From assembly GCA_947492525.1 (NCBI GenBank), contig CANLNQ010000012.1, positions 124,001 through 188,000 of the forward strand: a stretch of 64,000 nucleotides of DNA. The letters run 5' to 3'. The position numbers were made by a program, and so were the translations under genes. The notes under the pieces are model-generated. The model was not told the DNA's origin and did not search any database. It saw nothing but the letters and a program-made list of their open reading frames with translations. Below are positions 41,336-50,348 of this stretch, piece after piece; within the stretch, counting starts at the first letter, position 1, and every line of letters starts with the position of its first letter. This stretch comes from an uncultured Granulosicoccus sp. (GTDB lineage Bacteria > Pseudomonadota > Gammaproteobacteria > Granulosicoccales > Granulosicoccaceae).

Positions 41336-42175
41336 ATGACCTACGCCGTTCTACAGAATCTGCTGGCACACCGGGCAACGCTGACCATCGTCATCATTCT
41401 GGGTGCCCTGTTGCTGCGCACCCTGGTCACCCGGAGGATTCGTCGCACCCGCACCATATTGACGGTGTCGGAACACCGGGCGATGTCCACCGTGCATGTC
41501 ACCACGGTGATGGTGATCCTGATTACCATACTGGTGTTCTGGTTGCCGGAGATTCAGGAATTCATCCTGTCGATCACGGCCATTGCCGTGGCCATCGTGA
41601 TTGCCACCAAGGAACTGTCCCTGTGTCTGCTGGGGGCGATCGTGGTTCGTACCAGTCGCGCCTTTGCCATCGGCGACTGGATATCGCTGGGCAATCATTT
41701 CGGGGAGGTCATCGAGCGCAATTTCATGACCACCACCATTCAGGAGATCGAGCGCCGAGGCTTCACGTATACCGGTCGTACCGCAGTATTGCCGAACAGT
41801 GTGTTTCTGACCAATACCGTGATCAACCAGAACTTCCTGCGTCGCTACCAGTTCCACAGCTTCGACATCACCATCGAGCCGGATGCCTTTCCGATCGATG
41901 CCGAGGATAAACTGCAGGCACGCATCGAGGCGATTACCGGGCATTTCATCGAAACAGCCCAGCGTTACAACAAGATGCTGGAACAGCGCACCGGTATCGA
42001 CATACCCGATGCGCGACCGACGGTGGAGTTTTCCACCAACGAGGCGGCCAAACTGGTGACGACACTGTCAGTATTCTGTCCGACCGACGAGATCACCGCA
42101 CTGGAGAAGGCGATGATGAAGGAATTCTTCGAGTGGTATCGCGCGAACCGCGAATCACGAGCTGCCAATGGCTGA
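41336..42175 (+). CDS. Small-conductance mechanosensitive channel family protein (MscS-like)
   Basis: A 279-residue membrane protein. Two or three N-terminal helices (about 10-110, including TLTIVIILGALLLRTLV and VTTVMVILITILVFWLP) lead into the MscS pore helix and beta domain: AVAIVIATKELSLCLLGAIVVRTSRAFAIGDWISLGNHFGEVIERNFMTTTI, then the NSVFLTNTVINQ motif. Such channels release solutes on osmotic downshock. AGGAAA precedes the ATG at 41336. Its stop lies inside the zntB start region (8-base overlap), so the two genes are coupled. Confidence 0.88.
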   Translation: MTYAVLQNLLAHRATLTIVIILGALLLRTLVTRRIRRTRTILTVSEHRAMSTVHVTTVMVILITILVFWLPEIQEFILSITAIAVAIVIATKELSLCLLGAIVVRTSRAFAIGDWISLGNHFGEVIERNFMTTTIQEIERRGFTYTGRTAVLPNSVFLTNTVINQNFLRRYQFHSFDITIEPDAFPIDAEDKLQARIEAITGHFIETAQRYNKMLEQRTGIDIPDARPTVEFSTNEAAKLVTTLSVFCPTDEITALEKAMMKEFFEWYRANRESRAANG

Positions 42176-43163
42176 TCCGGCACCCACGCAGGTCGAACCG
42201 CTGATCCATGCCTTCTGCGTGGATGCGCGTGGGCGTGCCACCGAGTTGAACTGGGAGGCCTTGCAGCATCTGGTGCTCGACAAGCCGGGGCAGTGGTGTT
42301 GGGTGCATCTGAATCGTCGTTCGGTCGACGCCGAACACTGGTTGCGTACCGTGGCCGAGCTGGACAGTCAGGTGCTGGCCGCCTTGCTGCAGGACGATAC
42401 GCGACCACGCATCGTCAGCCATGAGCACGGCTATCTGTTGAACCTGCGCGGTGTGAACCTCAACCCCGGGGCCGATCCGGAGGACATGATTTCCCTGCGC
42501 CTCTGGGCGACGGGCCGCTTTGTCATCAGTACCCGTGCCACCCGCATTCTGGCGGCGGAAGATGTGCGCGACATGCTGCGCGGCGGGGCGGCGGTGCATT
42601 CCAGCGGCGCGCTGATCGCGGCGATCACGCGACAACTGGTAGCCCGCATGAGTTCGGTCATCTCGGAGCTGGATGACAAGGTGGATGAGCTGGAAGAACA
42701 ACTGCTGCAGACAGCGTCCTCTTCGTCGCGCTCCAGCATCAGCGCGTTTCGGCGCATGGTGCTGACCCTGCGTCGTTACATGGCACCCCAGCGCGAGGCA
42801 CTGGCAGGTTTCCTGCGTGAGAGCGAAGACTTTCTGGTGGGGGATGACAGACACTCTCTGCGAGATACCCAGGATGCGCTGGTACGGCTGCTGGAAGACC
42901 TGGACATGATTCGCGAACGGGCTCTGTTGCTGCAGGAACAGCTGGTGGAGGAACGTTCCGAGGCCATGAATGATCGCCTGTTCGTGTTGTCGGTGATCTC
43001 CGCGGTCTTCCTGCCACTGGGTTTCTTCACCGGACTGTTCGGTGTCAATGTCGGCGGCATGCCGGGGGTTGACAATCCGATTGCCTTTACCCTGCTGTGT
43101 GTGGGAATGCTGGGTTTTGCGGTGCTGGTTGTCTGGTTGTTCCGGCGTTTGAAGTGGATCTAG
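42168..43163 (+). CDS. zntB: CorA-family zinc transporter ZntB
   Basis: A 331-residue CorA-type metal transporter. A large cytoplasmic N-terminal domain (about 1-265) is followed by two C-terminal helices: FVLSVISAVFLPLGFFTGLFGVNVGGMPG and NPIAFTLLCVGMLGFAVLVVWLF. The pore signature GVNVGGMPG is the ZntB version of the CorA GMN motif. ZntB moves zinc across the inner membrane. The gene overlaps the MscS-type gene by eight bases. Confidence 0.92.
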   Translation: MADPAPTQVEPLIHAFCVDARGRATELNWEALQHLVLDKPGQWCWVHLNRRSVDAEHWLRTVAELDSQVLAALLQDDTRPRIVSHEHGYLLNLRGVNLNPGADPEDMISLRLWATGRFVISTRATRILAAEDVRDMLRGGAAVHSSGALIAAITRQLVARMSSVISELDDKVDELEEQLLQTASSSSRSSISAFRRMVLTLRRYMAPQREALAGFLRESEDFLVGDDRHSLRDTQDALVRLLEDLDMIRERALLLQEQLVEERSEAMNDRLFVLSVISAVFLPLGFFTGLFGVNVGGMPGVDNPIAFTLLCVGMLGFAVLVVWLFRRLKWI

Positions 43164-43168
43164 CGTAA

Positions 43169-43185
43169 ACGCCCCCGGCGGGCGT
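43169..43185 (+). terminator. GC-rich hairpin after zntB
   Basis: ACGCCC and GGGCGT form a perfect 6-base stem around CCGGC, starting six bases after the zntB stop. There is no T run, so it is at best a weak terminator or an mRNA 3'-end stabiliser. Confidence 0.4.
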
Positions 43186-43304
43186 CCAGACACGCGATCG
43201 ACCGGCTGGTATCGTCCGGCTGCTTACCTCACGGTGGTGACCATGACTGGATAAATACTCAGCTAACAGGTGCGTTCCGGGCTGCGCATTGCTACCATGC
43301 CCGG

Positions 43305-45476
43305 ATGGACGTATCAGACCTCATCGATTCACTCAACGACGCGCAGCGTCAGGCTGTCACCGCGCCGCCCGGACATCTGCTGGTGCAGGCCGGTGCCGGC
43401 AGCGGCAAGACGCGCGTACTGGTGCACCGCATCGCCTGGTTGAACCGCGTGGAAGGGGTCTCGCCCTTCAGCATCATGGCGGTCACCTTCACCAACAAGG
43501 CGGCACGCGAGATGCGCCTCAGAGTGGAGCAGTTGCTGGGCCAGTCCATCGGCCCGATGTGGATAGGCACCTTTCACGGCATTGCCCATCGTTTTCTGCG
43601 CATGCACTGGCAGGAGGCCGATCTGCCCCAAGCCTTTCAGATTCTGGATTCGGACGATCAACTGCGTCTGGTCAAGCGCGTGGTGCGTACGCTGGAGCTG
43701 GATGAAACCCATTTTCCGCCGCGCCAGGTGCAGTGGTTCATCAATGGCCACAAGGACGAGGGGCGACGTCCGGAGCATATCGACGACGAGAACGATCCGA
43801 TCACGGCGCAGTACATTCGTGTCTATACCGCGTACGAAGCCGCCTGCAAGCTGGCCGGTGCCGTGGACTTCGCCGAACTGCTGCTGCGCTCGCTGGAAAC
43901 CCTGCGCGATACCCCGGCCTTGCTGGCCCATTACCGCAAGCGCCTGCAACATCTGCTGATCGACGAGTTCCAGGACACCAATGCCATCCAGTACGCCTGG
44001 ATCCGATTGCTGGCCGGCGATACCGGCCATGTGTTTGCCGTGGGCGACGACGATCAGTCCATCTATGCCTGGCGCGGCGCACGGGTGGAGAACATTCTCA
44101 ATTTCGACAAGGATTTCGCCGGTGCCGATCTGGTCAGGCTGGAGCAGAACTACCGTTCCACCGGCACGATATTGAAGGCGGCGAATGCGCTGATCGACAA
44201 GAATCAGGGGCGGCTGGGCAAGAACCTGTGGACAGCGGGCGCCGAGGGTTCCCCCATTACCCTGTACAACGCCTACAACGAAACCGATGAGGCCCGCTTC
44301 ATCGTGGAAACCATCGTCGATCACGTAGCCGATGGTGGACAACGCCGCGATTGTGCCGTGTTGTACCGTTCCAATGCGCAGTCACGCGTGGTCGAGGAAT
44401 ATCTGGTGGCAGCCGGCGTGGCATACCGCGTATACGGGGGTCTGCGCTTCTTCGAGCGCGCTGAAATCAAGGACACTCTGGCCTATCTGCGCCTGGCGAC
44501 CCACAGCTACGATGATGTCTCGCTGGAACGCATCATCAATCAGCCAGCGCGAGGCATCGGTGACAAGACCGTGGGTGATATCCGCGCCGAGGCCCGCGCG
44601 CGCAACATACCCATGTGGCAGGCAGCCACCGAACTGGTGCAGGAAAAGCGGCTCAGCGGGCGTGCCAACACGGCCGTCGGTAAATTCCTGACCCTGATCG
44701 AATCCATTCGCGAGGCCATCGCCGAACAGGCGCTTCCCCAGCAGGTGCAGACCGTGACCGAACTCAGCGGTCTGCTGGAGCACTTCGGCAAGGACACCAG
44801 CGATCGCGGACAGAGCCGGGTGGAAAACGTCGAGGAACTGTCGAACGCGGCGCGCGCCTATGTTCACCAGCAGGATGAAGACCCGGACATGAGCCCGGTG
44901 GATGAATTTCTGGCGCACGCAGCGCTGGAAGCTGGCGAAGGGCAGGCAGAGGCAGACGACAATGCCGTGCAGCTGATGACGCTGCACTCGGCCAAGGGCC
45001 TGGAATTTCCCATCGTGTTCATGGCCGGTATGGAGCAGGGTCTGTTTCCTCACCAGCGATCAGCCGAAGATCCGGTGCGCATGGAGGAAGAGCGCCGCCT
45101 GTGTTATGTCGGCATTACCCGGGCGGAACGCAAGCTTTACATGACCATGGCCGAACAGCGTCGTCTGCACGGTCGCGATCAGTACAACCCGCCATCAAAG
45201 TTCGTGACCGAGTTGCCCAATGAACTGGTGGAAGAGATACGGCCACGCATGCAGGTCAGCATGCCGGTCTACCGGCCGCAGCAATCCACCCGCTTTGTGG
45301 AAGAGGCCACCGATACCGGCTTGAGCATCGGACAGAGCGTTCGACATGGCAAGTTCGGCACGGGCGTGGTGCTGGATCAGGAAGGGCGCGGCAAGCAGGC
45401 ACGTGTGCAGGTGAACTTCGAAGAGGTGGGCAGCAAGTGGCTGGTGCTCGCTTATGCCAAGCTGGAGGCAGTCTAG
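43305..45476 (+). CDS. uvrD: DNA helicase II UvrD
   Basis: UvrD is the superfamily 1A 3'-5' helicase of mismatch and nucleotide excision repair. The 723-residue protein has the Q motif LNDAQRQAVTAPPGHLLVQAGAGSGKTRVL with Walker A, FTNKAAREMRLR (Ia), LLIDEFQDTNAIQ (II), GDDDQSIYAWRGA (III), VRLEQNYRST (IV), MTLHSAKGLEFPIVF (V) and EEERRLCYVGITRAERKLYM (VI). The C-terminal Tudor-like domain ends VNFEEVGSKWLVLAYAKLEAV. No clear LexA box was seen upstream. Confidence 0.96.
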   Translation: MDVSDLIDSLNDAQRQAVTAPPGHLLVQAGAGSGKTRVLVHRIAWLNRVEGVSPFSIMAVTFTNKAAREMRLRVEQLLGQSIGPMWIGTFHGIAHRFLRMHWQEADLPQAFQILDSDDQLRLVKRVVRTLELDETHFPPRQVQWFINGHKDEGRRPEHIDDENDPITAQYIRVYTAYEAACKLAGAVDFAELLLRSLETLRDTPALLAHYRKRLQHLLIDEFQDTNAIQYAWIRLLAGDTGHVFAVGDDDQSIYAWRGARVENILNFDKDFAGADLVRLEQNYRSTGTILKAANALIDKNQGRLGKNLWTAGAEGSPITLYNAYNETDEARFIVETIVDHVADGGQRRDCAVLYRSNAQSRVVEEYLVAAGVAYRVYGGLRFFERAEIKDTLAYLRLATHSYDDVSLERIINQPARGIGDKTVGDIRAEARARNIPMWQAATELVQEKRLSGRANTAVGKFLTLIESIREAIAEQALPQQVQTVTELSGLLEHFGKDTSDRGQSRVENVEELSNAARAYVHQQDEDPDMSPVDEFLAHAALEAGEGQAEADDNAVQLMTLHSAKGLEFPIVFMAGMEQGLFPHQRSAEDPVRMEEERRLCYVGITRAERKLYMTMAEQRRLHGRDQYNPPSKFVTELPNELVEEIRPRMQVSMPVYRPQQSTRFVEEATDTGLSIGQSVRHGKFGTGVVLDQEGRGKQARVQVNFEEVGSKWLVLAYAKLEAV

Positions 45477-45630
45477 TTAGGGCTTGAAGCAACCCGCGCC
45501 GGTCTCATCCGACCCGTACGGGTACGGTACCGTTCAGGTTGATTGGCAATTGGCACTCGGATGCGGAGCTGATCTGGCCCGGCTTGAACCGATCCGCAGC
45601 GTTCCTGCACATGTGCCTGGCAAACGACAC

Positions 45631-46101
45631 TCAGATAATGCCGGCCTCGAGGCTGGCAGCCATGCTCATGCCCAGCTCCTCGCACTGCGTCACGAACGCC
45701 TCGCTGAACTCTCCGCGGCAGATCAGGGGCTCCTGCACCAGACGCCAGCGCAGGCCGGTGCTGATGCTTTCGATGGCGCGTCGTGTGCCGGTGCCATCGT
45801 GGCCTGCACGAACGTAGAAGCAGAAGGGCAGGCCCTGAGTGACTTCCAGGCAGGGGTAGTAGCAGCGGTCGAACACATCCTTGATCAGACCCGCCATATA
45901 GCCGAGATTCTCGGTGGTACCGATGATCAGAGCCTGTGCCGACTGGATATCCTCCGGTTGCGTATCCAGAGGCGCCAGATGCCGGACATCGATATCCTCG
46001 ATGTCTTCGTGACTGGCCCCGCGGATGACCGCGTCGAGCAGCCTGCGGGTATTCGGCGACGGCGCGTGTGAGACCACAAGCAAGGTCTTTCTCGCGGGCA
46101 T
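45631..46101 (-). CDS. Flavodoxin-like NAD(P)H-dependent FMN reductase family protein
   Basis: A 156-residue flavodoxin-fold protein. The start TLLVVSHAPSPNTRRLLDAVIRG resembles the FMN phosphate-binding loop, followed by IIGTTENLGYMAGLIKDVFDRCYYP and PFCFYVRAGHDGTGTRRAIESI. GGAGG lies eight bases before the ATG at 46101, which decides the start; a longer TTG start at 46122 would place the ribosome site inside the gene. Likely a small cytoplasmic flavin oxidoreductase; the substrate is unknown. Confidence 0.8.
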   Translation of the reverse strand: MPARKTLLVVSHAPSPNTRRLLDAVIRGASHEDIEDIDVRHLAPLDTQPEDIQSAQALIIGTTENLGYMAGLIKDVFDRCYYPCLEVTQGLPFCFYVRAGHDGTGTRRAIESISTGLRWRLVQEPLICRGEFSEAFVTQCEELGMSMAASLEAGII

Positions 46102-46215
46102 GACATGGGCCTCCGGTGTCAACGTTGGATGGATCAGACCGTCCTTGTCCAGTCGATTCAGGACACAGCATAATCCATGGCTGGCGTGACGCGGTAGGCG
46201 CCTGTTGGCAACCGC

Positions 46216-47349
46216 TTACAGAACCACCCGATTTCGCCCGCTTTCCTTGGCGGCATACAGTTTTCTGTCCGATGCCTTGTACAGATCATCGGCTGTTCTT
46301 TTCTGATGGTCGAGTTCGGATATGCCAATGCTGACGGTAACCCGGATCGGCGTCGATTCGTAGTCGAAGGTCATGTTCTCGACCAGAGTCCGGATCTTCT
46401 CGGCCACCACGCCGGCGCCTTCCAGAGAGGTATGGTTCAGGAAGATGGAGAACTCCTCGCCCCCGATTCGCGCGAAGATATCACTGTCTCGCAGTGTGCT
46501 TCTGATCGCCTCTGCCAGTTTGACCAGAACGAAGTCCCCTGCCTGGTGGCCGTGGGTATCGTTGATGCGTTTGAAGTAATCCACGTCCAGCATGATCAGC
46601 GCTGCCTTGTGCTGGTCCTTTCTGGCATCCGCGATCAGGTCTTCAGATGCTTCGAAGAAGTAACGCCGATTGTAGGCGTCCGTCAGATTGTCGCTGATGG
46701 ACAGCTCATGGAGCTTTCTGACGCTGTCTTCCAGTTCATCATGCGTGGCGATGATGCTCAGACGGCTTTGATGAATGGACTTCGAGAGAATGAGTGTGGC
46801 CGGAATGGCAATGGCGACGACCATCAGCAAGCCCAGATGGTGCGGTTCGCCATACATCGTCATGATGATCATCTGCGGGATGATGATCATGAAGAAAAAT
46901 ACAAGGTAGGCCCTGTAGATCGATGACATGGACAAGGCTGCTGCGTTGATCACGCCAATGGCGATGACCAGGCTGATCATCTCGTAGGGTTGTGGCGCAT
47001 AGCGTACTACCAGCAGTGAAGAACCTACCCACAGCGATGCCTGGATGATCGAAAAGAGCATGAATTGCGTCTGGTTCCTGCGGGTCCACTGCAGGTCTAC
47101 CTGCTTCAGAGACCGATTGAATTCTCGCGCGTTGTGAAGACGGTAGGCGGTCGAGACCATCTGCAGAAAGAACCAGATGCTCAATATAAGAGTGGGGACG
47201 AACTGGTAGAAGATCCCGATATAGATCAGCGACAGCAGCACCGTGGCGATGGCGACTCGCGGTGTCTGGTTGACCAGATCTGCCAGAAGCTTGGGGTGTA
47301 CATCGCTGGTACGACCCTCAATGCTGCGTTCTCTGATCATCTGTGGCAT
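46216..47349 (-). CDS. Membrane-bound diguanylate cyclase (GGDEF)
   Basis: The N-terminal half carries six predicted membrane helices (about residues 32-190 of the protein from this start), and the C-terminal half a GGDEF domain opening LHELSISDNLTDAYNRRYFFE. The active-site motif is GGEEF in FARIGGEEFSIFL, with an RxxD inhibitory site (RDSD) five residues upstream, so it should make c-di-GMP with feedback inhibition. The frame is open to a TTG at 47406, which would add 19 residues; neither start has a ribosome binding site. The membrane sensor domain is not a named type I can identify. Confidence 0.92.
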   Translation of the reverse strand: MPQMIRERSIEGRTSDVHPKLLADLVNQTPRVAIATVLLSLIYIGIFYQFVPTLILSIWFFLQMVSTAYRLHNAREFNRSLKQVDLQWTRRNQTQFMLFSIIQASLWVGSSLLVVRYAPQPYEMISLVIAIGVINAAALSMSSIYRAYLVFFFMIIIPQMIIMTMYGEPHHLGLLMVVAIAIPATLILSKSIHQSRLSIIATHDELEDSVRKLHELSISDNLTDAYNRRYFFEASEDLIADARKDQHKAALIMLDVDYFKRINDTHGHQAGDFVLVKLAEAIRSTLRDSDIFARIGGEEFSIFLNHTSLEGAGVVAEKIRTLVENMTFDYESTPIRVTVSIGISELDHQKRTADDLYKASDRKLYAAKESGRNRVVL

Positions 47350-47461
47350 TGACGGATTCGGGCGTACCGGTCTGCGAGGCTCGTCTGGTGGAGGTACGAC
47401 AAGCAATACGGTGACTCAGCAAGTTTTCAGCCAGATTGCAGGGCGCTCGGCGACGCTGTTC

Positions 47462-48466
47462 TCAATTACCCGAATTGCTGTCCAGTACGACCCGCAGCAC
47501 CGATTCGGAGCCGGTAATGATCAGGGTATAGGACTGCCCGGCATCCAGGGTCAGTGGTACGGCGGCAAAGCGTTGCAGGGAGTCGCGCAGCTCGTAGCTG
47601 CCGGCCATCACCTCCCGATAGGCAGGCGCCTGCTGGAACCCGGCCGGCGACACCGAACCCAGCGATACCTCACTGCCACCGGGCGTCTCACCAGCCGGTA
47701 ACAGCATCATCTCTGCGGCGCGTTCGTCCCCGTCGATGGCATAGGCCTGCAGGAGGCGCACTCTGACCAGTCCGTCGCTGTCGGGCAGCAGGCGCGAGGG
47801 TAGCGCCAGTACGTCCAGACGTGGAGTGAACGCGTCCGGCTCATCGCTGCTCGAATCTGCCGGGTTGTCGGCGACAGCATCTCTGATGATGAGTGTGCTG
47901 ACCGAGGACGCGCCGAGATTCAGCGGTGACAACAGCCATTGCGCCGTGTTGCCATCGGTCTCGATCACGCGCAGGGCTTCGCTGGCCAGGGGGACATCGA
48001 CAGGCGAGGCCACCTGGCCGGATTGCACGGCCGGGTCGAACAGGGCAGCAGTGCCGGTATCGGCAACGACGATCACACTCGACTGGCTCAGATTGATCAT
48101 CGACAACAGTGGGGTATCGCGATTGCTGGCAATCTGCAGGTTTTCGAATGGGCGTGCCTGCAGGTCGGCGCCGTCACCGCTGGCGGTGTCATCATCCTCG
48201 CCATCGTCCGGGTCTGCCGTTTCACCGCCATCGGTTTCTCCCTGATCAGCGCCGGCCGTACCGTCGCCGGATCCATTGCTGGAACCTGAACCTTCCACAT
48301 CGTCCGGCAGGATGACGTCGCCGCCGTCACCGGTACCGAAGATACCCCCATCGCAGGCGCTGAGAGACAGCAGAAGCAGCAAGGCACCCGCCAGTGCGCG
48401 CAGGGCTCTGTTCAGTGAGTGGACACTATCGGTGGCAGTCGGCAGACCGGTCCTGAGACTGTGCAT
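47462..48466 (-). CDS. Lipoprotein with an acidic low-complexity linker
   Basis: A 334-residue predicted lipoprotein: basic N-terminus, hydrophobic stretch RALRALAGALLLLLSLSAC with lipidated cysteine, a Gly/Asp/Ser/Glu-rich linker of about 70 residues, then a beta-rich globular part containing repeats such as SSVIVVADTGTAALFDP and ending LTLDAGQSYTLIITGSESVLRVVLD, reminiscent of DUF4397-type extracellular domains. AGGAGG lies nine bases before the ATG at 48466. It starts one base after the stop of the DUF6502 gene, so the two are translationally coupled. Function unknown. Confidence 0.8.
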   Translation of the reverse strand: MHSLRTGLPTATDSVHSLNRALRALAGALLLLLSLSACDGGIFGTGDGGDVILPDDVEGSGSSNGSGDGTAGADQGETDGGETADPDDGEDDDTASGDGADLQARPFENLQIASNRDTPLLSMINLSQSSVIVVADTGTAALFDPAVQSGQVASPVDVPLASEALRVIETDGNTAQWLLSPLNLGASSVSTLIIRDAVADNPADSSSDEPDAFTPRLDVLALPSRLLPDSDGLVRVRLLQAYAIDGDERAAEMMLLPAGETPGGSEVSLGSVSPAGFQQAPAYREVMAGSYELRDSLQRFAAVPLTLDAGQSYTLIITGSESVLRVVLDSNSGN

Positions 48467-48467
48467 G

Positions 48468-49298
48468 TCAATCATCCTCCTTTCTGCCTTTTGCGGAAAC
48501 GTCCGGAGCGTCGATATCTTCAATCCAGTAGAGTCCGAGTCCGACCCGGTGATGACCGGTGGCGGTATTGCCCCTGTCGCTGCCCTGATCATGCACAGAC
48601 AGCGACGCGTCGAGTGCGCGCAGCAGTTTCAGTCCTTCAGTGGCGCTGAGCTGTCGGAATGCTTCCCGACCCTCGGTAGTCACATTGTCGTAGGCCACGC
48701 TCATCTGCAGGCGTCGCTGCTGCTCGCCATTGAGGTTGTAGTCCAGGGTCGTGAGCAGATCGGTGGCGCTGGTGGCAAAGATGTCCAGCAAGGCAGACTC
48801 GCTCTGATGCGGCACATAACCCTGATGCAGCAGGGTGACCTTGCCCTCTTCATGTTTCACGGTACCCACGCGCTCCAGCTCATCGAGCAGGGCACGGGCC
48901 GGCACATCGCCACCGTGACGCTTCACCAGTTGGTTGAAGCTGTCCGTGTTGTCGCCATAGGTGAGCGTGCGAGGTTTGCCCTGGGGTGTCTGGAACTGCT
49001 GGTCCTGCAACCAGCCGGTGACGACCCGCACGGCCCGGTTGTGTTTGCTCAGTCCGGTATTCACATCGCTGGGCAACTCACGAATGCGTTTGACCTCCTT
49101 GCGATTGATGCCGGTGACGATGGCGATGCGCGACAGTGTGGGTGGCTTGCCATCGATACCGAAATGTTCGCCTGCCTCGTTGACGTAAGCCTGCTTCGCC
49201 CAGTTGACGAATTCAGCGTGCGAGACACCATGGCGCATCAGCAATCGCACCAGGGGTGCGAGTACTTTGGTCACGGCTTGTTGCAGGCTTTCGTGCAT
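48468..49298 (-). CDS. DUF6502 family protein
   Basis: A 276-residue protein matching the DUF6502 pattern: an N-terminal helix-turn-helix-like region APLVRLLMRHGVSHAEFVNWAKQAYVNEA, then SRIAIVTGINRKEVKRIREL and a winged-helix-like middle (FNQLVKRHGGDVPARALLDELERVGTVKHEEGKVTLL). This suggests DNA binding, but no function is established. The last codons contain the ribosome binding site of the downstream lipoprotein gene. It is divergent from the aldolase gene. Confidence 0.82.
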   Translation of the reverse strand: MHESLQQAVTKVLAPLVRLLMRHGVSHAEFVNWAKQAYVNEAGEHFGIDGKPPTLSRIAIVTGINRKEVKRIRELPSDVNTGLSKHNRAVRVVTGWLQDQQFQTPQGKPRTLTYGDNTDSFNQLVKRHGGDVPARALLDELERVGTVKHEEGKVTLLHQGYVPHQSESALLDIFATSATDLLTTLDYNLNGEQQRRLQMSVAYDNVTTEGREAFRQLSATEGLKLLRALDASLSVHDQGSDRGNTATGHHRVGLGLYWIEDIDAPDVSAKGRKEDD

Positions 49299-49390
49299 AC
49301 TTGTCCGGTTGTGCGCTATATGACATCAGGGCCCTGGTGATCTTTCCCGTCATGGCGGCGACAGACCCAGAGCAGCAAGATGCCCGCCGT

Positions 49391-49430
49391 TTGATGCCAC
49401 TAGACATCAAAACTTGGGATATTTATCCCA
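49391..49430. promoter_or_regulatory. Two adjacent palindromes upstream of the aldolase gene
   Basis: TTGATG(N8)CATCAA at 49391-49410 is followed by TGGGATATTTATCCCA at 49415-49430, a perfect 16-base palindrome. They lie 31-70 bases before the aldolase GTG and in the divergent gap with the DUF6502 gene. The size and symmetry fit operators for dimeric repressors. No regulator family is identified from the sequence. Confidence 0.5.
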
Positions 49431-49460
49431 GATATTGGAAAATTCTAACAGGAAAAACCG

Positions 49461-50348
49461 GTGAAACGACAAGCGAAATCCGTATCTGCAGCGTCCATCA
49501 CGACGGCGGCGCGTCTGCAGGGCCGCTCAGAGAAGTCGGGAGGTGCACGATCGAGCAGCACTCGCTCGGCGGGAAAGGCCGCTACAGCCGCCGACAAACC
49601 GGCTTGTGGTTGCTGGATCAATCTGCTGGAACCGGCTGTTGCAGAGCTGGTGGGCGCTTGTGGCTATACGCACGCCCTGATCGATATGGAACACAGCCCC
49701 ACCACTCTGGAGAGCGCGCTGCCGATGATACGGGCCGCGCAATACGGCGGTGCCAGGGCCATTGTCCGTGTGCCGGACAGGCAGCCAGAGTGGATCGGGC
49801 GGCTGATGGACATGGGGGCCGATGGCGTCATGGTGCCCATGGTGAATACAGCCGAAGATGCGCAGCTTCTGGCGGATGCTGCCGTCTATGCCCCCGAGGG
49901 CACCCGCGGCATGGCCGCAGGCATCGTTCGCGCCACCCGTTACGGCGTGGATACCGAGCAATATCTGAAGAATTACCGCAAGGACTTCATGCTGATGGTG
50001 CAGATCGAGAGTCGCCAGGGCATGGAGCAGGCAGAGCAGATTGCTGCCGTTCAAGGCGTGGACTGGGTATTCATCGGTCCCAGCGATCTGGCCGGCAGCC
50101 TGGGTCATTGTGCGCAGACGCAGCACAAGGAGACCCGGGCAGCCATTCGACAGATCTGCAAGAGCGTGCGCAAGGTGGGCAAGCCCCTGTCAACCCTGAC
50201 GCATCCCGGGCGCACCACACGTCAGCTGTTTGCCGACGGATTCGATCTGGTCTTCAGCGGCAGTGACATGGGCATGCTGAGGATGGCATTGCAGCAGGAT
50301 GCCAGCGCCAGCGACAGGATCATTCAGGGATTGTCCGGCAAGGGGTAG
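49461..50348 (+). CDS. HpcH/HpaI aldolase family protein
   Basis: A 295-residue class II pyruvate-type aldolase. The core shows GCWINLLEPAVAELVGACGYTHALIDMEHSP, GADGVMVPMVNTAEDA, the metal-ligand glutamate in MVQIESRQGMEQ and aspartate in FIGPSDLAGSLG. Relatives split 4-hydroxy-2-oxo acids into pyruvate and an aldehyde. A GTG start at 49461 has AGGA seven bases ahead. The first 45 residues are a basic, Ser/Ala/Gly-rich extension absent from typical HpaI. Its 3' end overlaps the next, convergent gene by 25 bases. Confidence 0.88.
   Translation: MKRQAKSVSAASITTAARLQGRSEKSGGARSSSTRSAGKAATAADKPACGCWINLLEPAVAELVGACGYTHALIDMEHSPTTLESALPMIRAAQYGGARAIVRVPDRQPEWIGRLMDMGADGVMVPMVNTAEDAQLLADAAVYAPEGTRGMAAGIVRATRYGVDTEQYLKNYRKDFMLMVQIESRQGMEQAEQIAAVQGVDWVFIGPSDLAGSLGHCAQTQHKETRAAIRQICKSVRKVGKPLSTLTHPGRTTRQLFADGFDLVFSGSDMGMLRMALQQDASASDRIIQGLSGKG

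Noticed and set aside
45512..45523. Palindrome ACCCGTACGGGT after uvrD
   Set aside because: It is a short 12-base palindrome in a convergent gap, with neither a T run nor a promoter nearby to give it meaning.
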